Part shown: piece after piece, positions 9,221 through 17,421 of the stretch | Layout of the letters: each line of letters starts with the position of its first letter | Position numbering within the stretch: position 1 is the first letter of the stretch | Assembly: GCA_963726755.1 (NCBI GenBank) | Contig: CAVSDB010000003.1 | Location: 682,001-746,000 of the forward strand | Reading direction: 5' to 3' | DNA length: 64,000 nt | From: DATKIY01 sp963726755 | GTDB taxonomy: Bacteria; Actinomycetota; Actinomycetes; JAHEKZ01 | Translations under genes and position numbers: made by a program | Notes under the pieces: model-generated | Seen by the model: only the letters and a program-made list of their open reading frames with translations | Told to the model about the DNA's origin: nothing | Database searches by the model: none

Positions 9221-9718
9221 TCAGTACAGGGTTTTCGCGTAGCAGCGGTTCTGCGGTGAGTCCGCGTAGTAGCCGAAGCCAGCGATCTCCTCGTAGCCGC
9301 TCGAGACGTAGAGCGCCATCGCCTCGGGCTGCTGCATGCCGGTCTCCATCAGGATGCGTCGGTAGCCCAAGGCCCGCGCTTCCTCCTCGACCCAGGCAAC
9401 GAGACGTCGCGACAACCCACGTCCGCGCAACGGCGTGCGAACGAACATTCGCTTGACTTCAACCTCGTCGTCGCTGTGCCGACGAAGGCCCACCATGCCG
9501 GCGGGTTCACCATCCACCAGGAGAACTACGAAAGACCCAGCTGGCCTTTCGAATTCGGTGACGTCGACCGGCGTCTCGTCGCGGCTCCCGTAGCGAATCA
9601 CGTACTCGGCCTGCACCTCTTCGATGAGGGCTAGCGCCACTGGTGAGTCGATCGGCTGGACCTCGAACGTCACCGTCTCGATCCGTTCGTCGCGAGGGGT
9701 GACGTCGTGCTGGCTCAT
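9221..9718 (-). CDS. GNAT-family N-acetyltransferase
   Basis: A 165-residue GNAT protein. The acetyl-CoA binding motif A is visible as VKRMFVRTPLRGRGLSRRLV, and the C-terminal YRRILMETG ... ALYVSSGYEEI is motif B. The substrate cannot be told from sequence. The ATG at 9718 is favoured because longer versions would run into the divergent ung gene. Only 19 bp separate the two start codons, so promoters must overlap coding sequence or both transcripts have very short leaders. Confidence 0.88.
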   Translation of the reverse strand: MSQHDVTPRDERIETVTFEVQPIDSPVALALIEEVQAEYVIRYGSRDETPVDVTEFERPAGSFVVLLVDGEPAGMVGLRRHSDDEVEVKRMFVRTPLRGRGLSRRLVAWVEEEARALGYRRILMETGMQQPEAMALYVSSGYEEIAGFGYYADSPQNRCYAKTLY

Positions 9719-9737
9719 CGCACTATCGTCGCATTCT

Positions 9738-10415
9738 GTGCCCCCACGCCCGTTAGCCGACCTCGTCGAACCCGGCTGGGCGACCGCTCTTGAACCGGTC
9801 GCCGACCAGGTGACTGCAATGGGCACGTTCCTTCGCGACGAGATTGCTGCCGGTCGCGGTTACCTGCCTGAGGGAGACCGCGTCCTGCGAGCTTTCACGA
9901 CGCCGTTCGACAGCGTCAGGGTGCTCATCGTCGGTCAGGACCCCTACCCAACTCCCGGGCACCCGGTTGGCCTGTCCTTCTCGGTCGCGCCCGACGTTCG
10001 TCCGTTGCCGCGCAGTCTGGAGAACATCTATAAGGAGTACTGCCAGGACCTCGGCCAGCCGCCACCCGGCAACGGAGACCTCTCCCCCTGGGCCGAGCAG
10101 GGCGTGTTGCTGCTCAACCGCGTGCTGACCGTCCAACCCGGTTCCCCCGCCTCTCACCGGGGAAAGGGCTGGGAGCCGGTCACCGACCACGCCATTGACG
10201 CCCTGGTTGCCCGCGGACGCCCCCTCGTCGCGATCCTGTGGGGCCGAGACGCGCAGTCCCTGACCCCCAGACTGGGGGACGTACCGATCATCGCTAGCGT
10301 CCATCCGAGCCCACTGTCGGCAGCCAAGGGATTCTTCGGCTCACAGCCGTTCAGCCGAGCCAATGAGTTGCTTCAGGCGCAGGGCGACCAAGGTGTCGAC
10401 TGGCGGTTGCCATAG
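9738..10415 (+). CDS. ung: Uracil-DNA glycosylase (family 1)
   Basis: A 225-residue UDG. The water-activating motif is GQDPYPTPGHPVGLSFSV, followed by LLLNRVLTV and the DNA-intercalating motif HPSPLSAAKGFFGS, which includes the catalytic His. The enzyme removes uracil from DNA and starts base-excision repair. The start is a GTG at 9738; a longer open frame overlaps the divergent acetyltransferase gene and is ignored. Length and motifs match actinobacterial Ung. Confidence 0.96.
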   Translation: MPPRPLADLVEPGWATALEPVADQVTAMGTFLRDEIAAGRGYLPEGDRVLRAFTTPFDSVRVLIVGQDPYPTPGHPVGLSFSVAPDVRPLPRSLENIYKEYCQDLGQPPPGNGDLSPWAEQGVLLLNRVLTVQPGSPASHRGKGWEPVTDHAIDALVARGRPLVAILWGRDAQSLTPRLGDVPIIASVHPSPLSAAKGFFGSQPFSRANELLQAQGDQGVDWRLP

Positions 10416-10518
10416 CGCCTTTGGCACCGCAGACTCTCGGAGGTTCTCGCAAAGTCGGGCGGCGAGAGCGAATCCCTAGCAAAGTAGGCCCAACGTTCAG
10501 TCACCAGGAAGGATTCGC

Positions 10519-12216
10519 ATGTCGTTCCCGTCAGACCTCGAAATCGCCCAGGCGGCCTCGCTTCAACCGCTGTCGCAGATCGCCTCAGACATGGATCTGC
10601 CGCAGCACCTGATCGAGCCATACGGCGACAACGTGGCCAAGATCAAACTCTCCGCTATCGAAGAGTTGGCCGACCGACCGAAGGCTAAGTACGTCGTGGT
10701 CTCCGCGATCACACCTACGCCGCTTGGCGAGGGCAAGACGACCACCACCGTCGGTCTTGGCCAGGCGATGAAGCACATCGGTCGCCGTTCAACGATCGCA
10801 ATCCGGCAGCCGTCGATGGGACCAACCTTCGGCATCAAGGGTGGCGCCGCCGGTGGCGGGTACAGCCAAGTCGTGCCGATGGAGATCCTCAACCTGCACC
10901 TGACGGGGGACTTCCACGCTGTCACCGCTGCACACGACTTGCTGTCGGCACTCGTCGACAGCCACCTGCAGCACGGCAACGAATCCGGCCTCGACCTGAA
11001 CAACATCACCTGGCGTCGAGTCATCGACATCAACGACCGCGCACTGCGCAACATCATCGTTGGACTTGGTTCGGCGCAGGACGGCGTGCCGCGTCAGACC
11101 GGCTTCGACATCACCGCCGCGTCAGAAGTCATGGCCATCCTCGCGTTGTCGGGATCGCTGACTGAACTGCGCGCACGTCTTGGACGTATCGTCGTCGGCT
11201 ATACGAAAGCCGGAGATCCCGTCACCGCCGACGACATCAAAGGCGGCGGCGCTATGGCCGTCATCATGAAGGACGCGCTGAAGCCAAACCTCATGCAGAC
11301 GTTGGAAAACACGCCGGTTCTGGTGCACGCCGGACCGTTCGGAAACATTGCGCACGGGAACTCGTCGATCGTGGCCGACCTGATCGGACTCCACACCGGA
11401 GACGTACTCATCACCGAAGCTGGGTTCGGTGCCGACATGGGCGCGGAGCGTTTCTTCAACATCAAGTGCCGCACGTCAGGCCTGCAGCCGGACGCCGGTG
11501 TTGTGGTTGCAACTGTGCGCGCGCTTAAGGCGCACTCGGGCATGCACACCATCGTCGCGGGCAAGGCACTGCCCGAGGCGCTGCTTGCAGAGAACCCCGA
11601 CGAGGTGCGCAAGGGTGGCGAGAACTTGCGCAAGCAGATCGAGAACATCCAAATCCACGGTGTCACTCCAGTCATCGCAATCAACGCGTTCCCCGGGGAC
11701 CACGCGTCCGAGCACCAGGCGATTCGCGAGATTGCGGACGAACTCGGCGTACGCGTCGCGGTCAGCACGCACTTTGCCGACGGTGGACGCGGTGCCGCCG
11801 AGTTGGCAGAGGCAGTCATGGAAGCCGCGGAGGAGCCGTCAGAGTTCAAACTGCTGTACCCGAACGAGGCAACGCTGCGAGAGAAGATCGAGACGGTGGC
11901 TCGACGCGTCTACGGCGCCAAGGACGTCTCGTACAGTTCCCTGGCTTCGTCGCAACTCGACAACTACGAGAAGAACGGGTTCGGCGAACTGCCGGTCTGC
12001 ATCGCCAAGACGCACCTGTCGATCTCGTCTGACCCGACTCTGAAGGGCGCTCCCACCGGCTGGACGCTGCCGGTCCGTGAGGTCCGGGCATCGGTCGGAG
12101 CCGGCTTCATCTACCCAATTTGTGGAGATATGCGTACGATGCCCGGTTTAGGACGAAATCCGGCTGCACACCGGATCGACCTCCTACCGGACGGCACCAT
12201 CGTCGGCCTCTCCTGA
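10519..12216 (+). CDS. fhs: Formate--tetrahydrofolate ligase
   Basis: A 565-residue protein matching the full length of 10-formyl-THF synthetase. It has the ATP-binding loop TPLGEGKTTTTVGLGQAM and conserved blocks GPTFGIKGGAAGGGYSQV and ADDIKGGGAMAV. It makes 10-formyl-tetrahydrofolate from formate, THF and ATP for one-carbon metabolism and purine synthesis. A GGAAGG Shine-Dalgarno lies 7 nt before the ATG. It stands alone; the next transcript has its own promoter. Confidence 0.97.
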   Translation: MSFPSDLEIAQAASLQPLSQIASDMDLPQHLIEPYGDNVAKIKLSAIEELADRPKAKYVVVSAITPTPLGEGKTTTTVGLGQAMKHIGRRSTIAIRQPSMGPTFGIKGGAAGGGYSQVVPMEILNLHLTGDFHAVTAAHDLLSALVDSHLQHGNESGLDLNNITWRRVIDINDRALRNIIVGLGSAQDGVPRQTGFDITAASEVMAILALSGSLTELRARLGRIVVGYTKAGDPVTADDIKGGGAMAVIMKDALKPNLMQTLENTPVLVHAGPFGNIAHGNSSIVADLIGLHTGDVLITEAGFGADMGAERFFNIKCRTSGLQPDAGVVVATVRALKAHSGMHTIVAGKALPEALLAENPDEVRKGGENLRKQIENIQIHGVTPVIAINAFPGDHASEHQAIREIADELGVRVAVSTHFADGGRGAAELAEAVMEAAEEPSEFKLLYPNEATLREKIETVARRVYGAKDVSYSSLASSQLDNYEKNGFGELPVCIAKTHLSISSDPTLKGAPTGWTLPVREVRASVGAGFIYPICGDMRTMPGLGRNPAAHRIDLLPDGTIVGLS

Positions 12217-12278
12217 GGTCCTGCTCGAGGGCTGGGCGGTATCGGTCGATTCGTGCGGAAACTTAATAGCCCAAACGG

Positions 12279-12307
12279 GTGACAAACGCCGGATTCGTCC
12301 CTAGGCT
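12279..12307 (+). promoter_or_regulatory. Sigma-70-like promoter for a short transcript
   Basis: GTGACA at 12279-12284 (-35-like) and TAGGCT at 12302-12307 (-10-like) are separated by exactly 17 nt. Transcription would begin near 12314, about 35 nt before the mini-ORF and 75 nt before the terminator hairpin. Confidence 0.5.
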
Positions 12308-12313
12308 CACGGT

Positions 12314-12420
12314 CAGTGACCGCGGGGCTGACGACCGGGAGGATCCCATGTCGGGCAAGAAGTGGGAGTAGTTCTACTTAGACGATGACGGGGGCGACCG
12401 ATTACGGTCGCCCCCTCGTC
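12314..12420 (+). ncRNA. Candidate small RNA or leader with a 7-codon ORF
   Basis: Between the promoter and the hairpin is an ATG at 12348 with GGGAGGA four nt upstream. It encodes MSGKKWE and stops at TAG (12369-12371). Reading past the TAG gives FYLDDDGGD, which looks protein-like, so an alternative is a slightly longer small protein with a premature stop. The unit is either an independent sRNA or mini-protein gene, or an attenuator leader for the MFS gene starting at 12530. I recognise no known family. Confidence 0.4.
12390..12415 (+). terminator. Strong hairpin (terminator or attenuator)
   Basis: A perfect 11-bp stem (GGGGGCGACCG / CGGTCGCCCCC) closes a 4-nt ATTA loop. Only TCGTCG follows, so there is no classic U-tract, as is common in high-GC actinobacteria. 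It ends the short unit that starts near 12314. Confidence 0.65.
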
Positions 12421-12529
12421 GTGCAGCCGAATGCACCAAATGGCCTAGTCGGAACGAAATCCACCATGGCCCAGTCGCCTCATGGTGGGATAGCCCTTGA
12501 CCGCCGGACGGGGTCGAGAAAGGGCGACT

Positions 12530-13825
12530 ATGACGGGCGTTGGTTCGCGGTTTACCGCAACCTTCGCAGTCCTGCGCATTCGAGACGTCCGACTCCTGTG
12601 GTCGTCCCAGGCCCTGAGTGAGATCGGTGACTGGGGCGCGCGCCTGGCACTCGCCGTGCTGGTCTACGACCGCAGCAACTCCGCGCTGTGGTCGGCGGCG
12701 ACTCTCGCGGTTTCGTACCTGCCCTACCTGCTGAGCCCCATCCTGACGCCGCTGGCGCAACGTTGGTCGCTGCGAACCATGATGATCGGCGCCGACCTCA
12801 TCCGGATGGCGTTGTTCGCGCTAATCGCATTACCGCTACCAATCTGGGCGCTGCTTGTCCTCGCCTTCGTCTCGGCGCTGGCGACACCACCGTTCGAGGC
12901 TGCCCGCGTCGCCATTACCCCCGAAGCAGCCGGCGACCAGAAGATGCCAGACGCGATCGCGCTGACCAACATCACGTTTCAAGTCGCGCAAGTGCTCGGT
13001 TTTGCGATGGCAGGTGCACTGATGTTCTTGGTCGGACCAGCACCGGCCATTCTGATCAATGCCGCCACCTTCGGTGTCTCAGCGTTGATTCTGAGCGCGA
13101 TGAGAGCTGGCCGGCATCGAGCCGAGCCGGAGTCGGTTCTTGCTAAGCCGAGACGGGCAGTTCGTGCGATCGCCACAACGACGCTGCTGCGACGGATCAT
13201 CGCAATCGTGCTACTCCTCGCGTTCGCGGACGCCGCGGTCAACGCGATGTTGCCGGTCTTCGTACGTAGCAATAACTACAGCGCACTATTGCTGACGGCA
13301 CTGGCCATCACCGCACCGCTCGTCGGAGCGGTGAGTGGATCGGTCGTACCCCGCGATGGAGCGAACGCCTACCTGCTGCGCGTCTCGGCAATCCTGACGC
13401 TGACCGCAGGTGGTGGCGCCGCGATCTTGTTCTACCTAATCGACGCCGGTTCAACCTGGCGTGGAGCGGTGATCGCCATCTTGGCAATCACTGCCTACGG
13501 CGTGACCATCGCGGCCGACATCCCCACAATGACCGCGGCAATGCGACAGGTGGAGCCAGAACTGCGGGCATCGCTAGTTGCCGTCGTGCAGCCAGCCCTG
13601 ATGGGAATCCAAGCCGCCGGAGCACTGCTCGCCGGAGTCGTTGCGCTTCGGCTTTCAGCGTCGGTGACCATGGCCGCGTTCCTCGTCCCCCCGGTCCTCT
13701 ACGCGATCTGGGTGTTGCTGCGAACCCGACATTCGACCGTCATCGACCTGTCGAGCCGCGAGCCGTCCGCAAGCGAAGTCGACCTCAACCAGGTGCCGGA
13801 CCGACAATTTTCGACTGGCGACTGA
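12530..13825 (+). CDS. MFS transporter
   Basis: A 431-residue integral membrane protein with about 12 hydrophobic helices. It begins with an MFS-3-like N-terminus (FAVLRIRDVRLLWSSQALSEIGDW) of the kind found in macrolide-efflux-type and enterobactin-exporter-like carriers. The loop after helix 2 has QRWSLRTMMIGADLIR, resembling motif A. It would export or import a small molecule by proton antiport; the substrate is unknown. GAAAGGG precedes the ATG at 12530. An upstream ATG in the same frame lacks a ribosome-binding site. The preceding leader/terminator unit may regulate it. Confidence 0.88.
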   Translation: MTGVGSRFTATFAVLRIRDVRLLWSSQALSEIGDWGARLALAVLVYDRSNSALWSAATLAVSYLPYLLSPILTPLAQRWSLRTMMIGADLIRMALFALIALPLPIWALLVLAFVSALATPPFEAARVAITPEAAGDQKMPDAIALTNITFQVAQVLGFAMAGALMFLVGPAPAILINAATFGVSALILSAMRAGRHRAEPESVLAKPRRAVRAIATTTLLRRIIAIVLLLAFADAAVNAMLPVFVRSNNYSALLLTALAITAPLVGAVSGSVVPRDGANAYLLRVSAILTLTAGGGAAILFYLIDAGSTWRGAVIAILAITAYGVTIAADIPTMTAAMRQVEPELRASLVAVVQPALMGIQAAGALLAGVVALRLSASVTMAAFLVPPVLYAIWVLLRTRHSTVIDLSSREPSASEVDLNQVPDRQFSTGD

Positions 13826-13847
13826 ACCATCGCGTACCGTTAATCCC

Positions 13848-14549
13848 ATGCGCGCACTGGTCATCGCCAACACGGGGGACGACGATGCCGGTTACGTCGG
13901 CCAGCGACTGCGGGAACGCGGCTACGACCTCGTCATCGGCTACCGCGATAAGCCCAACCTTCCGGAGTCGCTCGACGGGTATGACCTACTCGTCATGCTG
14001 GGGTCAGACTGGTCGGTCTACTGGGATCACGTGCGCGACGACGTCAAACGCGAGTCGGCGCTCGTTCAACAGGCGTCCAACCAGGAACTACCGACACTTG
14101 CTATCTGTTACGGCGCGCAGTTGGCGTCGCACGCCCTTGGTGGATCAGTCGAACGGGCAGACTCCGTCGAAATCGGTTGGTTCGATATCGCCACATCTGA
14201 GCCTGACCTCATTCCGTCCGGACCGTGGTTTGAGTACCACATTGACAAGTTCACACCACCGCCGAATGCAGAGGTAATCGCACAGACTCCCGCTGGACCT
14301 CAGGCATACCGACTTGGGCGCATGCTGGCGGTTCAGTTCCACCCCGAAGTTTCACCGCAGATCATCCGGCGCTGGGGCATGTCGTCACCGGACGATTCAG
14401 TGAAGTACGGGATCGACTTCGAGTCGGTCTTTATTCAGTCGGACGCTGTCGACGCCGACGCACGGCGGCGCTGTCACGAGTTGGTGGACGCGTTTCTAAC
14501 CCACGTCGCAGCATCAAGCCCGACGACTACTCCGGTATCGCAGCGCTAG
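13848..14549 (+). CDS. Class I glutamine amidotransferase-like protein
   Basis: A 233-residue single-domain class I GATase, like the amidotransferase domain of GMP synthase. The nucleophile elbow is AICYGAQLASHALGG with the catalytic Cys, and the His-Glu pair is in VQFHPEVSP. It would hydrolyse glutamine or a gamma-glutamyl compound; free-standing proteins of this class include PuuD-like and GuaA-like hydrolases. It starts 22 bp after the MFS gene and is probably cotranscribed with it. Its 3' end overlaps the convergent GNAT gene by 4 bp. Confidence 0.87.
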   Translation: MRALVIANTGDDDAGYVGQRLRERGYDLVIGYRDKPNLPESLDGYDLLVMLGSDWSVYWDHVRDDVKRESALVQQASNQELPTLAICYGAQLASHALGGSVERADSVEIGWFDIATSEPDLIPSGPWFEYHIDKFTPPPNAEVIAQTPAGPQAYRLGRMLAVQFHPEVSPQIIRRWGMSSPDDSVKYGIDFESVFIQSDAVDADARRRCHELVDAFLTHVAASSPTTTPVSQR

Positions 14550-15538
14550 CTCAGCGAGATCTGTTGTTCGAGGGTGTCGAACGTCATGACTGAGTGCATT
14601 CCGACGCTTTCGTAGAGTCGAGTGGCACCGGTGTCGTTGGCGGTGTCGACGCCGAGCTGCACCTTCGTTCGCCCACGACGCGCGTACTCGTCGAAAGCTG
14701 TGAGTAGGAGCGCACGCGCAATCCCCTTACCGCGTGCAGACTTCTTCACGCCGAGCCAGGGAACGTACCCGATGTTCTCATCGAGCTTGGCCTCATCTCC
14801 GATGCACAACCCGACAGGTTCACCGCTATCAAAGGCAAACCACCATGCCTTGGGGTCGTACTTAGCGGTCCCTCGCCAACTCTTGATGTAGTTCTCGAGA
14901 TTCAACTCGACGTGTCCGTGGTGCCCACTGAATGTGTCATTCGTCAACTCAACGGCCAGCGCCATGACTTCGTCGTCGTCAGGATTGACTGCTTTGATCT
15001 CGACGTTGTTAGGGATTACCGCTGCGAACGTATCCTTCTCGCCGATGTCGATGCTCATCCGCCAATAGGTCGTGCTCGATTCGAAGCCCTGCGCTTTGTA
15101 GGCAGCGAGCATCCGATCTTCTCCGCGGTAGAGCCCCGCCGCCGCGACCGTTCCGGTCCCCGACCGCTCCCGAACTGCTTCAGCCAATCGGTCCAAAGTC
15201 GCCTTTACAGCCCTCTCGGCGACCTGGGCGAATGTTGCGTCGTCAAACACAGGGTCCACGTATACGTCGACATATCCTCGGTCGTCGTGTTCGTCGTAGG
15301 CCTGGCCGTAGACAAGAGCTCGACCCCGCGAGTCCAGAATCAGCAACGTGTCCCTCTCGATGTCGAACCGCGGACCCACGAGCTCGTCTCGCATCTCGTC
15401 CTCGGACGTATCAGTGGTTCCGGTTGCGTCGATAGAAATGCGATGAACGAGGTCAGTGAGGACGGGTACGTCGGCCATGGTGACGGCACGGGCCTCGACG
15501 TCGGGGAGCAGGCCTTCAAGGGCCGAGAACATGGGCAT
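14546..15538 (-). CDS. Tandem GNAT acetyltransferase-like protein
   Basis: About 330 residues with two GNAT-fold halves. The C-terminal half has a clear acetyl-CoA motif, WLGVKKSARGKGIARALLL, then ATRLYESVGM. The N-terminal half is degenerate. This two-domain layout resembles MshD-like and other actinobacterial tandem acetyltransferases; the substrate is unknown. I place the start near 15538 (ATG), since the open frame further upstream runs antisense through bpa. A GTG at 15544 is an alternative. It diverges from bpa with about 60 bp between starts. Confidence 0.82.
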   Translation of the reverse strand: MPMFSALEGLLPDVEARAVTMADVPVLTDLVHRISIDATGTTDTSEDEMRDELVGPRFDIERDTLLILDSRGRALVYGQAYDEHDDRGYVDVYVDPVFDDATFAQVAERAVKATLDRLAEAVRERSGTGTVAAAGLYRGEDRMLAAYKAQGFESSTTYWRMSIDIGEKDTFAAVIPNNVEIKAVNPDDDEVMALAVELTNDTFSGHHGHVELNLENYIKSWRGTAKYDPKAWWFAFDSGEPVGLCIGDEAKLDENIGYVPWLGVKKSARGKGIARALLLTAFDEYARRGRTKVQLGVDTANDTGATRLYESVGMHSVMTFDTLEQQISLS

Positions 15539-15598
15539 GGACACAGCCTGCCCGGCCCCGAAGGAGACGTCCAACGGGTTTTCAGTAAGGATGTTGCT

Positions 15599-16168
15599 AT
15601 GACTGACCCAGGCGGCATGAGCCCACCGACATCGCCCGATAACGCACAGCCCACGATCGTCGTGGTTGGTCCCGACGGTCAGCCGGTCGGTGCAATCCCA
15701 CCTGAGGCCGGTGGCGGCGGGCACAGCGAGCCGGCGCTGACCGATCTCGTCGAGCAACCCGCGAAGGTCATGCGTATCGGCACGATGATCAAGCAACTCC
15801 TCGAAGAGGTGCGCGGTGCGCCGCTGGATGAAGCCGGTCGAGCGAGGTTGGTAGAGATCCACCGACGTTCGATCGCCGAGCTCGAACAAGGTCTGGCACC
15901 AGAACTTGTCGACGAACTCGAGCGCCTCTCGCTGCCGTTCAACGACGATGTGGTGCCAAGCGAGGCAGAATTACGCATCGCGCAAGCTCAATTGGTTGGC
16001 TGGCTCGAAGGGTTGTTCCACGGCATCCAGACCGCACTGTTTGCCCAGCAAGTCGCTGCCAAAGCACAGTTCGAAGAGATGCGTCGCCAGGCAGCCTTGC
16101 CCCCTGGTTCGCGTTCTGACGCTGACGGTGACGGTCCACCGGTACGCAGTACCGGGCCCTACCTCTAG
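15599..16168 (+). CDS. bpa: Bacterial proteasome activator Bpa (PafE)
   Basis: A 189-residue protein matching the DUF2587 family. The core blocks LTDLVEQPAKVMRIGTMIKQ, LLEEVR.APLDEA, LSLPFNDD and AQLVGWLEGLFHGIQTALFA are those I recall from mycobacterial Bpa (Rv3780). It also keeps the C-terminal GPYL (GQYL in mycobacteria), the tail that docks on the 20S proteasome alpha ring and opens its gate. Bpa forms a ring that drives ATP- and Pup-independent degradation. The ATG at 15599 begins MTDPGGM; a much longer open frame upstream is antisense to the GNAT gene. Its presence implies a 20S proteasome elsewhere in the genome. Confidence 0.95.
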   Translation: MTDPGGMSPPTSPDNAQPTIVVVGPDGQPVGAIPPEAGGGGHSEPALTDLVEQPAKVMRIGTMIKQLLEEVRGAPLDEAGRARLVEIHRRSIAELEQGLAPELVDELERLSLPFNDDVVPSEAELRIAQAQLVGWLEGLFHGIQTALFAQQVAAKAQFEEMRRQAALPPGSRSDADGDGPPVRSTGPYL

Positions 16169-16302
16169 GCCTTCGAACCTCTAAACCCTCGAACCTCTAA
16201 GCCATTGGCTGCCCTGGGGAGCCGAGGCATCGCCCAAGCTGTAGCACAATCCCGATAGGTCAGCCCCCAAGCGGATACCGACGCCAATCCCACCTTTGAC
16301 GA

Positions 16303-16345
16303 TTCGGTGCGTTTAACCACCTCAGGTGTGGTTAAACGCACCGAA
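16303..16345. repeat. 18-bp perfect inverted repeat
   Basis: Arms of 18 bp (TTCGGTGCGTTTAACCAC and its exact complement) are separated by 7 nt. It lies between the convergent 3' ends of bpa (16168) and the oppF-like gene (16428), so it could act as a bidirectional terminator. There is no U-tract, and the symmetry also suits a protein-binding site. Confidence 0.6.
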
Positions 16346-16385
16346 CCGCGTCAGACACAACCGTCGGCCATGAACGAAGTCGCTA

Positions 16386-16416
16386 GACACCCATTAACGA
16401 TGTCCCGCGACTTCAC
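16386..16416. repeat. Dispersed repeat, copy 1 (second copy at 43390-43422)
   Basis: AACGATGTCCCGCGACTTCAC at 16396-16416 recurs at 43402-43422 with one change. The flanking GACACCC is shared as well. The GTCCCGGGACTTCAC type of sequence resembles ends of IS481-type elements, but no transposase is present at either site. Confidence 0.45.
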
Positions 16417-16427
16417 ACTTCGAACCT

Positions 16428-17421
16428 CTAAACGTTGGCCGCCTGGGCCTTACTGACCAGGTGACACGCGGAAGCGTGCTCACGTAGGTCGCCAGCGAGG
16501 ATTCCGGGGCTCTCGGTCAGGCACAGGTTCAAGACGCCGGCCTTCTCCGCGCGGCCGTTTGCCACTTCTTGGCAGCGCGGGTTAAAGCGGCAGCCGGCAG
16601 GGATCTTGGACGGGTCGGGCGTCTCGCCGACGAGAACGATCGGTTCGGTGTTGCTCAATCTCCGGCACAACTGACAACAAGCGCCTTGGTGTAAGGGTGC
16701 TGCGGGTGTTGCAGCACTTGCTTCGGTGGTGCCCTGTTCGACGATCCGTCCCAGATACATCACGACGATGCGGTCCGCGATGTTCCACGCCAGCCCGAGG
16801 TCGTGGGTGACGACAAGGAGCGTCAGTCCAAGATCATCTCGCAGTTTAAGGAGCAGCGCGAGAATCTCGCCTCGCACAGATGCATCGAGTGACGAGACCG
16901 GCTCGTCGGCGATTAGTAGGTCAGGTTCGAGAGCCAACGCTCCTGCGATCACGACGCGCTGACGTTGGCCACCCGACAACTCGTGGGGATAACGCAGAAA
17001 GAACTTCTCCGGTGGCCGCAGTCCTGCTTTGGAGAGGGCTCGAGTGACTCGACCAACTTCGTCGTCCATCTTGTGGACGCGAGGACCCTCGGCGACTAGT
17101 TCGTAGATGGATTTACGCGGGTTCAGCGATCCAGTTGGGTCCTGCAACACCAACTGCACCTGACGTCGATACGCGCGAAGCGCACGGGTCGAGTACTTCA
17201 AAGGTTCCCCGCGAAACTTCACATCCCCCTCGAACGGCTTTTCCAGTCCCAGGATCGTCCGAGCCAGCGTCGTCTTACCGCAGCCCAGACTCACCGACCA
17301 GGGCAACGACCTCGCCTTGCGACACTGTGACGTTGACACCGTCGTTCGCGTGTGCGTTCTTACCCTCTCTCGTGCGGAAGACAACTTTAAGATCGTGAAC
17401 TTCCAGGATTGGATCACTCAC
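16428..17421 (-). pseudogene. Oligopeptide/dipeptide ABC transporter ATPase (OppF/DppF type), frameshifted
   Basis: The start is GTG at 17421, overlapping the stop of the upstream ATPase gene (GTGA). The N-terminus VSDPILEVHDLKVVFRTREG reads in one frame up to the Walker A. An extra base in a GGG run (17284-17286) then shifts it, giving GLGCGKTTLA in the next frame. Q-loop, signature LSGGQRQRVVIAGA, Walker B LLIADEPVSS and VTHDLG follow normally. Near the C-terminus three more +1 shifts (around 16718, 16679 and 16647) alternate frames: EQGTTEA, then VLQHPQHPYTKAL, then LSVVPEIEQH, then EPIVLVGETPDPS. The net effect restores frame, and the oligopeptide-specific tail CRFNPRCQ is intact. It would power peptide uptake if functional. 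Confidence 0.85.

Larger units (their letters stand above)
12217..12529. other. Intergenic region fhs-MFS transporter
   Basis: This 313-bp gap contains a sigma-70-like promoter, a tiny ORF with a strong ribosome-binding site, and a very stable hairpin (listed separately). Nothing else is seen in the remainder. Confidence 0.6.

Noticed and set aside
9738..10415. UDG active-site variant (GQDPYP instead of GQDPYH)
   Set aside because: To my knowledge this form is normal in actinobacterial Ung proteins; the catalytic Asp and the HPSPLS motif are intact.
14912..15598. Long N-terminal extension of the bpa frame
   Set aside because: It is antisense to the GNAT gene; known Bpa proteins start close to the ATG at 15599.
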